A DNA stretch of 45,699 bases from Segatella paludivivens DSM 17968 = JCM 13650 (lineage in GTDB: Bacteria > Bacteroidota > Bacteroidia > Bacteroidales > Bacteroidaceae), in NCBI RefSeq assembly GCF_000373185.1, contig NZ_KB890644.1, forward strand, positions 1 through 45,699, written 5' to 3'. The first letter of the stretch is position 1. Every line of letters starts with the position of its first letter. The position numbers were made by a program, and so were the translations under genes. This document shows positions 34,454 through 43,191 of the stretch, piece after piece. Below the pieces are notes generated by a model. It did not search any database. It was given only the letters and a program-made list of their open reading frames with translations, and was not told the origin of the DNA.

Positions 34454-34498
34454 ATTCATTAATATGGAATTTATTTTTTAAGATATTTAAATTTGTGT

Positions 34499-34506
34499 TA
34501 TATTTG
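34499..34506 (+). promoter_or_regulatory. -7 box of the lipoprotein pair
   Basis: TATATTTG, 46 nt before ATG 34553. No standard -33 element. Confidence 0.5.
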
Positions 34507-34552
34507 CAATATAGAAATAAACCAAAATATAATAACTTAAAGAATATAGCTT

Positions 34553-35071
34553 ATGAAACGCCTTACTACAATATTGACATTGATGATGACAGCTTTGTTG
34601 TCTTTCACTTTTACTTCTTGTGATCCTGATGCAGAAGTTGCATACTACATGGATGGTACTTGGAAAGGTAATATTTATGTTAGTTCAGAATATGATGGAA
34701 TGGTTTATAAAGCCGCTTATTCAGAAATAGAGTTTGACAGTGGGTATAATTCTGGCGACGGCTACTGGGTAGACTATTATAGCAACTCTCCTTATGATTA
34801 TGTCGCAAATCATATCACTTGGGTCGTTCGTGATCAGAATATATATATACACTTTAGAGAAGAAAACACGGATATCATAATCTATGATTATAAAATAAAT
34901 GATTCTATGTTCTCTGGATATATTCAAACTAATGACGGAACAAGAGCTGCTTTTAGCCTGTATCATACATCTTCTCTAAACTGGAATAGTTACAGATATG
35001 GTTTTGACTCATACGCAAAAACTCGTTCAATAACTACTGTTGGTGCTCCAAAGAGAGTGTTTATAAAATAA
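34553..35071 (+). CDS. Small lipoprotein A of a paralogous pair, 172 aa
   Basis: Signal peptide MKRLTTILTLMMTALLSFTF then TSC gives a lipidated Cys. The mature part is beta-rich and acidic with many aromatics: GTWKGNIYVSSEYDG, SEIEFDSGYNSGDGYWVDYY, WVVRDQNIYIHF. It resembles lipocalin-like small lipoproteins of Bacteroidota, but I do not recognise a named family. The next gene shares its order (W-x-G near residue 36, a repeated Tyr/Asp strand pattern, and a TR-rich end), so the two look like diverged duplicates. Function unknown. Confidence 0.7.
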   Translation: MKRLTTILTLMMTALLSFTFTSCDPDAEVAYYMDGTWKGNIYVSSEYDGMVYKAAYSEIEFDSGYNSGDGYWVDYYSNSPYDYVANHITWVVRDQNIYIHFREENTDIIIYDYKINDSMFSGYIQTNDGTRAAFSLYHTSSLNWNSYRYGFDSYAKTRSITTVGAPKRVFIK

Positions 35072-35113
35072 CGGTAAATATATTAATATAGAAAACTTTT
35101 AAAGACTTCAAAT

Positions 35114-35719
35114 ATGAAAAAGCTAATGAAAATAATAATGCTGCTTGTTATCGTTGCAACTACGATGATTTTTGCAAGCTGTGATTCTGGTGATGACAAT
35201 TGGTATGATAATAATCAGAACACAAATAACTCTAGTAACGACAATACGCTGAATGTTCTTGCTAATACTCTTCGTGGACATTGGGAAGGGAAAATGTTAT
35301 ATGAATATACAGAGAACGGAATTCGCAAGCAGGCTACGTTTGATGGACAAATGGAATTTGACCAATATGATGCCACATCAATAAGTGGACGAGGTGTTGA
35401 AGTTGATGTATCAGGTACTCAAAGTCAGGAACTAAAGTTTTCGTGGTATATTGATAGTAAGACAGGTGATATTTATGTTACTTACGATGCAAGTAAGAAC
35501 CAATATGTCATAACATTTGGGAATAGTAATATTCAGTCTTATCTTGATACAAAGAGCTTTCATGGTACTATGAAGGGTGTGAACAACGATGAATATATTG
35601 ACTTTGACTTCAGTCGTTACACTTATGCAAAAGGTTATACACCAACATTCACTCGTGCGGCGATGACTCGTGCAATGGGAGTTGTAGTGGAAAATAAAAT
35701 TGTTAAGGGTAGAAGATAA
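35114..35719 (+). CDS. Small lipoprotein B of a paralogous pair, 201 aa
   Basis: Signal MKKLMKIIMLLVIVATTMIF then ASC marks a lipoprotein. An Asn/Asp-rich linker (about 23-45) precedes a beta-rich domain: RGHWEGKMLYEYTENG, GQMEFDQYDATSISG, FSWYIDSKTGDIYVTYD. The HWEGKMLY stretch mirrors TWKGNIYV of the preceding lipoprotein. It follows that gene by 42 nt and ends at a strong terminator, so both are one transcript. Function unknown; surface exposure is possible but not shown. Confidence 0.7.
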   Translation: MKKLMKIIMLLVIVATTMIFASCDSGDDNWYDNNQNTNNSSNDNTLNVLANTLRGHWEGKMLYEYTENGIRKQATFDGQMEFDQYDATSISGRGVEVDVSGTQSQELKFSWYIDSKTGDIYVTYDASKNQYVITFGNSNIQSYLDTKSFHGTMKGVNNDEYIDFDFSRYTYAKGYTPTFTRAAMTRAMGVVVENKIVKGRR

Positions 35720-35733
35720 GCCCATATGAAAAT

Positions 35734-35773
35734 AAAACAGGGATAAAGCTTTATGCCTTATCCCTGTTTTTTA
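35734..35773 (+). terminator. Terminator of the lipoprotein pair
   Basis: A 13-bp stem AAAACAGGGATAA / TTATCCCTGTTTT (35734-35746 with 35758-35770) with an 11-nt loop is followed by more T. It can also serve the convergent nuclease gene. Confidence 0.9.
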
Positions 35774-35793
35774 TATCTTGATGCATAGGATTG

Positions 35794-36729
35794 TTAAAAT
35801 CCCCATGCAATTTTAACCTTGTCTACGCTTAAACCTTCTACTTGGTTTTCAACGTCATCAGGTAGATTACAGAAAAAGTCTATTCCTGTCTTTTGTTCCA
35901 AATCGTCAATATTTACAACGAAAGATGCAACACCCTTACTTCTTTGGTCTACATCAAGATGTTCAATCCAAAATCCCATAGCCTTATATCCCAAAGAATT
36001 TTTTGCTAATACAGCCATAAAGAAATAACGAGGAACAATAAAGCCACTCTTTGTTTGGTCAATAATCTTATCGTCACCATCAATTGTTCCACCTTTGCAA
36101 ACGTATAAAGTATCAGCATTCGAAGCCCAGTCTCTTACTTTTGCCTCCATGTCACTCCATATCTTTTCATTCAGGTTTCCAACTTGTGGCTGCATGTTAG
36201 TCATGTAAAAAGTTTGCTCGTTAGCATCTTTTGAATATACTCTGTCTTCAGAAGCACAGATGTGTCCTCTTTCATAGAAACTACCAATTCCTTTATAATA
36301 GCTACCGCTAAATTCTCCTGTAACATTTGGCTGCTCTGATGAAGGGACTGATGGATCCTTTTGAAAAGGGTCTCCTCCCCATGAAGTCTGTTTCCAGCCA
36401 CTACGGTTCCAGTTTTTTACATTATTGCTCTTATATATCTCAAAACAAGACCAGCGTTGTGATCTTAATGTGTGATCCCACTCTGATGCGTATGTCATTC
36501 CATAAGCAGATGTTGAGTGAATAATAACTTCGCTTGTTCCACCTTTAACCTTAGGAAATTCCAATCTAGCAATTTCTTTAGGTTGACTACTTGAAATTGT
36601 GTTCTTATTTACATTGGTAACGTCACTGGTACTTCCATTACCGTCGTCAGTAATACTCTCGTTACTACCACAAGAAACAAGGAACAGAGTTGTGGCAAAC
36701 AAGCTGATAAAAAAATGAATTTTTCTCAT
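35794..36729 (-). CDS. DNA/RNA non-specific endonuclease (NUC1 family), lipoprotein, 311 aa
   Basis: The start MRKIHFFISLFATTLFLVSC (ATG 36729) gives a lipoprotein signal with Cys20. A longer frame to 36789 would run through the terminator of rpmE and is rejected. After an Asn/Ser/Asp-rich linker comes the beta-beta-alpha-metal nuclease domain (about 50-311): ERGHICASEDR (catalytic His, variant of DRGH) and FYMTNMQPQVGNLNEKIW (metal Asn). Such enzymes cut DNA and RNA without sequence preference. Anchored in the envelope, it could digest external nucleic acid. No clear promoter lies in the 16-nt gap behind the upstream terminator, so expression may be by read-through. Confidence 0.85.
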   Translation of the reverse strand: MRKIHFFISLFATTLFLVSCGSNESITDDGNGSTSDVTNVNKNTISSSQPKEIARLEFPKVKGGTSEVIIHSTSAYGMTYASEWDHTLRSQRWSCFEIYKSNNVKNWNRSGWKQTSWGGDPFQKDPSVPSSEQPNVTGEFSGSYYKGIGSFYERGHICASEDRVYSKDANEQTFYMTNMQPQVGNLNEKIWSDMEAKVRDWASNADTLYVCKGGTIDGDDKIIDQTKSGFIVPRYFFMAVLAKNSLGYKAMGFWIEHLDVDQRSKGVASFVVNIDDLEQKTGIDFFCNLPDDVENQVEGLSVDKVKIAWGF

Positions 36730-36744
36730 ACGTAATATTTTTAA

Positions 36745-36787
36745 GACAAAAATGCGTTCGAACGTATATGCAACTACGTTCGAACGC
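36745..36787 (-). terminator. Terminator of rpmE made of two palindromic arms
   Basis: On the minus strand GCGTTCGAACGT (36787-36776) pairs perfectly with ACGTTCGAACGC (36765-36754) around 10 nt, then ATTTTTG. Each arm contains the palindrome CGTTCGAACG, so the pair could double as a protein-binding site next to the nuclease gene. Confidence 0.8.
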
Positions 36788-36819
36788 ACTCTATAATATA
36801 TACTTGTAAAAGGATATAT

Positions 36820-37071
36820 TTACTTCTTCAACTTACCGTAACGGTTCATGAAGCGGTCAACACGACCTGCTGTATCAACAAGCTTGTTCTTACCTGTATA
36901 GAATGGGTGAGAAGTACTTGAGATTTCGACCTTTACAATTGGGTAAGTTTCGCCTTCAAATTCTACATTTTCGTTTGTCTTGCAAGTAGACTTTGTAAGG
37001 AACATATCGCCGTTGGACATATCCTTAAATACGACGGGACGATAGTTTTCTGGATGAATACCTTTTTTCAT
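36820..37071 (-). CDS. rpmE: Ribosomal protein L31, type B, 83 aa
   Basis: [20 protein letters not shown] is typical L31. There is no CxxC zinc motif, and [11 protein letters not shown] plus [15 protein letters not shown] match the type B form. It is a 50S subunit protein. It has a full promoter and its own terminator, so it is independent although it stands between the OB-fold lipoprotein and nuclease genes. Confidence 0.95.
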   Translation of the reverse strand: MKKGIHPENYRPVVFKDMSNGDMFLTKSTCKTNENVEFEGETYPIVKVEISSTSHPFYTGKNKLVDTAGRVDRFMNRYGKLKK

Positions 37072-37120
37072 TTCGTTTAAATATTATTGTTTGTAATCTT
37101 GTTATCTACGTAACAGGTTG

Positions 37121-37152
37121 CAAAATTAATCAAAATTTTGCAGCCTGCCAAA
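37121..37152 (-). promoter_or_regulatory. Promoter of rpmE
   Basis: On the minus strand, TTTG (37152-37149), 20 nt, TAATTTTG (37128-37121). The leader is about 45 nt. Confidence 0.75.
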
Positions 37153-37185
37153 TATTTAGATAAGTTTTTCCTTTTTACTAAATTA

Positions 37186-37216
37186 AAAGAGGTCGGTATT
37201 TATTACCGACCTCTTT
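37186..37216 (-). terminator. Terminator of the receptor-lipoprotein operon
   Basis: On the minus strand a perfect 13-bp stem AAAGAGGTCGGTA / TACCGACCTCTTT (37216-37204 with 37198-37186), 5-nt loop, is followed by TAATTTAG. It lies 23 bp beyond the OB-fold lipoprotein stop. Confidence 0.85.
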
Positions 37217-37238
37217 ATAACTTTATTTTGATATGCTA

Positions 37239-38528
37239 TTACTTTGCATATGTAATTGTTATCGTTTGTACTCTGAGCTGTACTCCACCACCAGTTGATC
37301 CAGTGAATACGTTTGTATATGTGGCATTATTTCCGCTAAACTTAACAGTAGCAGTAGTATTACCTACGTAATCTGTTCCGCTATATGAATCGCATGTAAA
37401 TACTATTTTCGCTATAGCTTTTTTGCCATTTACCGTAATCGTATTATTTTTGTATACTCGTACACCCTTAGTTGAAACATTGAAAACTGGAGCATTTGTT
37501 TCACCATTCTTGTCAAATACAATAGTTGTGCCATCAGTCAAACTAACTGTACTAACAACAGCCTTGTCAGCATATCCCAATGTATTTAGGTCTACAGTTG
37601 CTGTTTCTGTGCTTTCAGTTGCTGCACTGTTAGCCATTGTAACTGTAGTATTATTTATAGAGACTGGTACTGCACTACCACCAGTCTCACCACCAGTAGA
37701 TGTACCATCACCAGTTACAGAGATTAGAGTGCTACTCTTATCTATTTCTGGCTTGCCACTGTAATCTTTAATAACACCGTAAACTTCAACAGTCTGACCG
37801 AGTTTCAAGTCACTGGCAGAAGTAAATTTGGCACCACCGATACCAAGACCTGAATAAACCTGCATTTGGTTTGTTGTAGTACCATCATCAGAGATGTAGT
37901 ATGTTAAGCTTCCGTATGATCCATTGAATGAAGGAGCAACAGAAATGATGCCCTTTACATATACAGGGGCTGTAGGTGCGCCTGCTGCAATAACTTGGAT
38001 TGCTTTTGCTACGTTATATGGCTTATCTATAGCGTTGTCATCTGCAGTTGTTGGAGTATATGTCTTTCCATTAAGGGTATTGATATAGTTACCTTGCATG
38101 AACTCATAAGTACCTTTGAACGCACCAATCTTACCAACAAGAACAACATTGTCACCAACTTTGATTTCGTTAGCAGCTTTAAACTTTTGGTTTCCGAAAG
38201 CATAACCACGATAAACGATTAGTTGACCAGTAGACGTTCCGTCGTCAGAAATTTTGTAATAAGCATTACCATAATTTAGACTGACAGAGTCAACGGAAGA
38301 AATTTTACCCTTTACATAAACGATACTGTCTAAGTTTACGCCAGCTTTGATATAGTTGTTTGCGTCAGCCACTGTATAAGGATCATCAACAGTACCTTGA
38401 CCGGTGTATGTTGTGGTTGTACCTCCACCGTTTGTTGGTTCACTGTAAGGCATTGGAACATCTTCACAACTAGTGAATGTCATGGCTGTAATAGCCAATG
38501 CTAATAATGAATAAATAAACTTTTTCAT
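37239..38528 (-). CDS. OB-fold (DUF6359-like) lipoprotein, 429 aa
   Basis: Signal MKKFIYSLLALAITAMTFTSC gives lipidated Cys21, followed by acidic residues (CEDVP), a pattern compatible with surface export. Two similar modules follow: about 45-140 (DDPYTVADANNYIKAG, VYVKGKISSVDS, YYKISDDGTSTGQLIVYRG) and about 165-270 (DKPYNVAKAIQVIAAG, VYVKGIISVAP, YYISDDGTTTNQMQVYSG). They resemble OB-fold nucleic-acid-binding-like domains of Bacteroidota cell-surface proteins. A Gly/Thr linker and a beta-sandwich C-terminal domain (about 290-429) complete it. Last gene of the TonB-receptor operon. Likely a surface ligand-binding protein; ligand inferred to be nucleic acid. Confidence 0.75.
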   Translation of the reverse strand: MKKFIYSLLALAITAMTFTSCEDVPMPYSEPTNGGGTTTTYTGQGTVDDPYTVADANNYIKAGVNLDSIVYVKGKISSVDSVSLNYGNAYYKISDDGTSTGQLIVYRGYAFGNQKFKAANEIKVGDNVVLVGKIGAFKGTYEFMQGNYINTLNGKTYTPTTADDNAIDKPYNVAKAIQVIAAGAPTAPVYVKGIISVAPSFNGSYGSLTYYISDDGTTTNQMQVYSGLGIGGAKFTSASDLKLGQTVEVYGVIKDYSGKPEIDKSSTLISVTGDGTSTGGETGGSAVPVSINNTTVTMANSAATESTETATVDLNTLGYADKAVVSTVSLTDGTTIVFDKNGETNAPVFNVSTKGVRVYKNNTITVNGKKAIAKIVFTCDSYSGTDYVGNTTATVKFSGNNATYTNVFTGSTGGGVQLRVQTITITYAK

Positions 38529-38564
38529 ATATTTCTTTTTTTGTTTTTACTGTTTGATAGCAAT

Positions 38565-39401
38565 TTAATTTGCGTTTTCTACATCGCTTGCTTTGCGGAT
38601 GATAACTTGCCACTTATTATTATAGCGAGTGAAAATACCTGTTATGTTTACTTTACCAGTAGGAAGTGTCTCGGCAGCAAAGTCTGCATAAGTACTAGTT
38701 CTCACAACAAAGCTGTTTTTGTCCAATTCGTTTAGAACACGTTCGCAACAGTTGTTGTTTACTACATCTTCCTTATTGCTGTATACTTTCTGACCGCCGT
38801 CAGCAAATGTGACGCCCTTGATAGTCATCAGTTTTCCAGCATTGTCTGTCAAGTATTGAGCATTTTTCAAGCTAGCTTGGTTGAATTCTGTAGCTGATAC
38901 AGATACAGTCTTTCCTGTATATTTGAATTGATGATCCCAGAGTAACTTGCTCATTCTTCCGACAGAAGTTTCACCTTTTGCGCTAAGATATTTATCTCCA
39001 ATTTGAGGTTGCATACCATAGCATCCTATGTATAGTCCTTTAAGGTTTACGATAATTTCTGTACCTACAGGAAGATATCCATTGATACCACTTTCATTAA
39101 TGCCAACAAGTATTGCACCTGTGCTGTCCTCAAGAGAAATTTGACTGAACAAATTGCCCTCAATATCGTTACCCGTAACATGAGCCTTTATCTGAATGTC
39201 GTCAGATACAGGAGCATAGCCGTATGTCTGAGATAAAGTAGACTGATATTTAGCTTTCACTTGGGCAATGGTCATGATATTGGTTTCCGGAACAGCAGTG
39301 TTTCCTCTTTGAAAACCTGTAGGCTCATCCCAATTGCCGTCCATACATCCTGTAAAGAGTGTGCAGACAAGAGCTAACATTATGTATTTAATATTCTTCA
39401 T
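38565..39401 (-). CDS. DUF5689-like lipoprotein, 278 aa
   Basis: Signal MKNIKYIMLALVCTLFTGC marks Cys19. An N-terminal domain (about 38-140; NIMTIAQVKAKYQ, IQIKAHVTGNDIEGNLFSQI, EIIVNLKGLYIGCYGMQPQI) fits DUF5689, an OB-like fold common in Bacteroidota surface lipoproteins. A second OB-like half follows (about 185-275; MTIKGVTFADGG, VNITGIFTRYNNKWQVIIRKA). It lies 17 nt after the TonB-receptor stop and 36 nt before the next lipoprotein gene, so it is the middle gene of the operon. It may be the lipoprotein partner on the receptor, like SusD for SusC, though it is not a SusD homologue. Confidence 0.75.
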   Translation of the reverse strand: MKNIKYIMLALVCTLFTGCMDGNWDEPTGFQRGNTAVPETNIMTIAQVKAKYQSTLSQTYGYAPVSDDIQIKAHVTGNDIEGNLFSQISLEDSTGAILVGINESGINGYLPVGTEIIVNLKGLYIGCYGMQPQIGDKYLSAKGETSVGRMSKLLWDHQFKYTGKTVSVSATEFNQASLKNAQYLTDNAGKLMTIKGVTFADGGQKVYSNKEDVVNNNCCERVLNELDKNSFVVRTSTYADFAAETLPTGKVNITGIFTRYNNKWQVIIRKASDVENAN

Positions 39402-39418
39402 TTCTTCTGGGATTTAAA

Positions 39419-41953
39419 TTAGAATCTATATGCTATTTGTAGCATTCCGTTAGTTCCGTAAATGTAATACTTCTTAGGGTTCATAGAGAATCTGTAGCAA
39501 CGGTCGCTAGTACTACCATCATTCTTCAGTGAGTAATCGCTACGACTTTGTTCGTAACCACCTGTTACTATCTTCTGGTTGTTAAGAATATTAGTAACCA
39601 TTAGGTTGATAGATAGACTACCTTTCTTGAGGCGGATGCTTTTACCAATTGTTCCGTCAAGCATAAATCCACCCTTTCCCTTATCCTGTGGAGAAACGAT
39701 GTAGTTTCCTTCATTGTCAACACTCTTTTGATTTTTCAAAGGAGTTTGGTAACGATAGTAAGGAGAGTAGCTCAAGTAGATGCGGTCGTAATAGTTACCG
39801 TTAAGGTCAATATACCATCCACCCTGATGGAAACTCAAACCAAGGCTACCAGCTGTAAGTGGTGTTCCGCTTTCGCGCATGTTCTCAACAAGAGCGATGT
39901 CGTCTACGTATGTACCCTGTGTAGAGTTAAGGTAACGAACTTTTGCGTTGCTGATGTTCTTAGCTTCGCTGATAGTACCAAGAGCCTTAAAGTCTAGGAA
40001 TGATGTGAGCTTGAATGTTAGTCCAAGTTCTGCACCGTAATATTCCTTGTTCAAACCTGTAAGTGAGTTGTAAGAGAATGAGTTGATATCATCAAAATAG
40101 AAACATGTCCATTCTGTTGCGTTATCAATACGGCTGTAATAACCGCTTAAATTGGCGTGAAGCCAAGAATTACTAAACTGATAAGCAAGTTCACTGCTGA
40201 ATACGCGCTCATTCTTAAGATTTTGAACGAAGTCATTATTCATTTCTGGAGCCTGGAATGCAACATCGGCTGTTGGAGCTTTGTGCTCGTAACCAAGACC
40301 AAGAGATACTACGCTTCCGTGACCAAGATCCATAGAACCGCTGAATTTAGCACCACCTGAAAGGAAGTTTGCAGTCTTACTCTTGCCATAAGAATTATCA
40401 GCAAATAATCCGTTACGCATCTTGCCATCACGGTTCATTCCGTCGTAACCAATTTTTGCTGCAATGCTATAATGAAGAATTCCGAAAGTCTCAGTATAGT
40501 TACTCCAGATGTTGCCCTTCATTACGTTAAGGGTATAGTTGTAACCAAACTTGTCACCCTCTTGAACAAGTGCGTTAGGATGATTCAAATCATATTGAAG
40601 TTTATCCGAACCTATAGGATATGTTCCAATAGCATAAGTGTTTATGTTGTGGAATGAATTTGCACCGAGAAGGTCGTCCATTGTCTGATAATGAAAGCCT
40701 TTATTACCGATAGCTGCAAAACCTAGATTCCAAGTACTCTTGTCTGTTAAGTGCTTAGTAAGTGCAGAGGCAAGTGTCACATTTAGATTGTTGCTATGAC
40801 GTTTCTGTACATAGTACATTGCGTCTACACCTTCCCCGTTTACAGTTTGATTGGCTGCATAAAGGCGATCCCAGTTAATCTGGCGGTTAGCTTTACTGTA
40901 ATTCAACCAGTCGTAGGCACGTTGCCAATCAGCAAGAGCTTGTGGTGTCTGATATTGAGCATTGCTTCCCCATACATCATAGAAACTGCTAGGCAGACTC
41001 TTATAGTAATCAGGAGCAGGGTTATCAGAGTTGTTATAGTTCAACTTTGTACTTGAGTACATGCTGTACTTTCCAAGTATTGTTGTTGTGAGTTTTGTCT
41101 TGTTATTTATGTTCCAGTCCCAAGTGAAGAGAGCAGAAGGTGCAAAGTCATTAACTACACGAGAGTTACGCTTCTTGCCGTTCTGATAACCCCAATAAGG
41201 GTTATACTGATTATCATTTGCAAGCCAGTAGCTTTCGTCAGTAGCTGCACCTTGTGTTGCACGCTCTGTAGGATTGCCCCATGTGGCAAATGAGAAGCTA
41301 TGTTTTCCAAGAAGTTTCTGTACGCCAAGGAAATAAGACAATGAATTATAGAATGTACCTTCTACATATCCACGATTTGCCCAACGATAAGTAAGACTTC
41401 CACTGAAAGCCCAGCCTTTAGCGTTGAATCCGCTACTGTATGAATACATACCGCGTAAAGTATAATTGCGGTTAGCTGCAGCTAAGCTGACACGGTGACC
41501 AGTAGCCATACTACCACTACGAAAATCATAGTTATTACTTCCTGCCATGTCTGTCATTCCGTAATTGTTGCTCTCAAAAGGAAGTGAGAAATCAACATTG
41601 CGTGTCATCTGGTTCAGACCACCAATTGATGAAAAACTGAATTGTCCACGCTCTACGTCGTTAACAGGCGCGCCGTTAATGTAAATATCGTTATACTTTT
41701 GGTCAAAAGCGCGATAACGAAAGCGGACCGGTGAAAAAAGATAACCAACCTCGCTGGCATACGCATTAGTGTTAGAGTTAAGGATGGTCACATTTTGACT
41801 CATGTTGTCATCCTCGCCCAACTGTGCTTCTGTAAAAGTGAACGCATTCTCGTCTAAAGCCTTTGCCTGTTGCTGAGAATTGTTGTTGTTCTGAGCGAGC
41901 GCAAGAGACGAATAGCAGAGCGCGAACAGTGCTAATTGGAGCTTCTTTTGCAT
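39419..41953 (-). CDS. TonB-dependent outer-membrane receptor, 844 aa
   Basis: Signal peptide MQKKLQLALFALCYSSLALA (start ATG 41953; a longer frame to 41998 adds a non-signal extension). A polar segment is followed by a plug (about 35-180; NDIYINGAPVNDVERGQFSF, SSIGGLNQMTRN) and a beta-barrel to the C-terminal IAYRF, the terminal Phe typical of outer-membrane barrels. The usual Bacteroidota carboxypeptidase-like N-terminal domain is absent, so it is not a SusC-type receptor. It imports a large or scarce ligand using TonB energy. First gene of an operon with two OB-fold lipoproteins, divergent from a secreted nuclease-like gene. Ligand inferred to be nucleic acid or its fragments. Confidence 0.85.
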   Translation of the reverse strand: MQKKLQLALFALCYSSLALAQNNNNSQQQAKALDENAFTFTEAQLGEDDNMSQNVTILNSNTNAYASEVGYLFSPVRFRYRAFDQKYNDIYINGAPVNDVERGQFSFSSIGGLNQMTRNVDFSLPFESNNYGMTDMAGSNNYDFRSGSMATGHRVSLAAANRNYTLRGMYSYSSGFNAKGWAFSGSLTYRWANRGYVEGTFYNSLSYFLGVQKLLGKHSFSFATWGNPTERATQGAATDESYWLANDNQYNPYWGYQNGKKRNSRVVNDFAPSALFTWDWNINNKTKLTTTILGKYSMYSSTKLNYNNSDNPAPDYYKSLPSSFYDVWGSNAQYQTPQALADWQRAYDWLNYSKANRQINWDRLYAANQTVNGEGVDAMYYVQKRHSNNLNVTLASALTKHLTDKSTWNLGFAAIGNKGFHYQTMDDLLGANSFHNINTYAIGTYPIGSDKLQYDLNHPNALVQEGDKFGYNYTLNVMKGNIWSNYTETFGILHYSIAAKIGYDGMNRDGKMRNGLFADNSYGKSKTANFLSGGAKFSGSMDLGHGSVVSLGLGYEHKAPTADVAFQAPEMNNDFVQNLKNERVFSSELAYQFSNSWLHANLSGYYSRIDNATEWTCFYFDDINSFSYNSLTGLNKEYYGAELGLTFKLTSFLDFKALGTISEAKNISNAKVRYLNSTQGTYVDDIALVENMRESGTPLTAGSLGLSFHQGGWYIDLNGNYYDRIYLSYSPYYRYQTPLKNQKSVDNEGNYIVSPQDKGKGGFMLDGTIGKSIRLKKGSLSINLMVTNILNNQKIVTGGYEQSRSDYSLKNDGSTSDRCYRFSMNPKKYYIYGTNGMLQIAYRF

Positions 41954-42070
41954 AGTTTGATGTTTAATAAATATTAATAGTATGCTGCAAAGTAACAAAA
42001 TAAAAATTAAATTAACGAGAATTTTAAGTTAATTTTTTTAGAATATACATATACATTAAATAAAAATGTG

Positions 42071-42078
42071 TATATTTG
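42071..42078 (+). promoter_or_regulatory. -7 box of the EEP-UDG-udk operon
   Basis: TATATTTG, 69 nt before ATG 42148, in the 194-bp gap shared with the receptor gene. No standard -33 was seen. On the minus strand I see only a poor match, TTACTTTG, for the receptor promoter. Confidence 0.5.
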
Positions 42079-42147
42079 CAGCTTACGCGCCTTTGTTTAT
42101 TGGCATTAGCTAAAGTTATTAAAATAATATTACATTTTTTATTATAG

Positions 42148-43191
42148 ATGAAAAAACAGTTATTAATATTGGCAGTTCTGCTGATTAGCATTACAGCCAC
42201 AGCGCAGAAGACGTTTTCTGTTTACGCAGTAGGTTTTTACAATCAAGAGAATTTGTTTGATACATGTCATGATGAAGGTAAGAATGATTACGAATTTCTC
42301 CCAAACGGTTCTTATCATTGGGATGGATTGAAGTATTCTCACAAGCTTCATAACATGGCGCAAGCACTTTCTGATATGGGAACAGACTTGCTACCTAATG
42401 TTGGATGTTCTGTTATCGGACTTAGTGAGATTGAAAATGCGAAAGTATTGACTGATCTTACAAGTCAGCCTGCACTAAAGGCACGCAATTACAAGTATTG
42501 TCATATTGAGGGACCTGATATGCGTGGTGTCGACTGTGCTTTGATTTATAATCCAAAAATGTTCAAGGTGGATAACATGAAACTTGTGCCTTATGTACAG
42601 AAAGAACTTAAAGACAGTAGTTTCAAAACTCGTGGTTTCTTAACCGTTAGTGGTAAGATGGCTGACGAACATGTTGTATTCATCGTATGTCATTTACCTA
42701 GTCGTTTCAATGGTTCTTCATATCGTGAGTGGGGCGCAACTCAGGTTAAGGCTGTAAAGGATTCCTTGATAAAGGAAGATCCTAATGTAAAGGTCTTTGT
42801 AATGGGTGATATGAACGATGACCCTACAGACAAGAGTATGCATGAGGCTCTTTCTGCAAAGGAAGAAATTAATATGGTTGGACCTGATGATATGTATAAT
42901 CCTTGGTATAATGTCTTAAAGCAAGGTACCGGTACATTGATGTATCGTGGTGCATGGAATTTATTCGATCAGATTATCATGTCACCAAACCTACTTAATA
43001 AAGGTGATAATAAAGGATTTTCTACATTGAAATTCTGGAAGAATAAGATTCAGCGCATGCCTTATCTGTTCCAGACCGAAGGGCAGTATAAAGGTAGCCC
43101 AAAACGTACAAGCGCTGGCGGTGTTTGGCTTGATGGCTATTCAGACCACTTGCCTGTATGTGTATACCTTGTTAAAGAACAGGCAAATTGA
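42148..43191 (+). CDS. Secreted endonuclease/exonuclease/phosphatase family protein, 347 aa
   Basis: Signal peptide MKKQLLILAVLLISITATAQ, with no lipobox, so it is periplasmic or secreted. The EEP fold shows NQENLFD (metal Asn), GLSEIEN (metal Glu, about 94), VCHLPSR (catalytic His), MGDMNDDPTD (Asp/Asn pair, about 225), FDQIIMS and YSDHLPV (catalytic Asp-His). EEP enzymes hydrolyse phosphodiesters of nucleic acids or lipids; in this cluster DNA or RNA is the most likely substrate. All catalytic motifs are present. Its stop overlaps the TTG start of the next gene, suggesting coupled translation. Confidence 0.85.
   Translation: MKKQLLILAVLLISITATAQKTFSVYAVGFYNQENLFDTCHDEGKNDYEFLPNGSYHWDGLKYSHKLHNMAQALSDMGTDLLPNVGCSVIGLSEIENAKVLTDLTSQPALKARNYKYCHIEGPDMRGVDCALIYNPKMFKVDNMKLVPYVQKELKDSSFKTRGFLTVSGKMADEHVVFIVCHLPSRFNGSSYREWGATQVKAVKDSLIKEDPNVKVFVMGDMNDDPTDKSMHEALSAKEEINMVGPDDMYNPWYNVLKQGTGTLMYRGAWNLFDQIIMSPNLLNKGDNKGFSTLKFWKNKIQRMPYLFQTEGQYKGSPKRTSAGGVWLDGYSDHLPVCVYLVKEQAN

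Noticed and set aside
36820..37071. rpmE as part of the nucleic-acid cluster
   Set aside because: It has its own full promoter and terminator and a ribosomal role, so its position is probably incidental.
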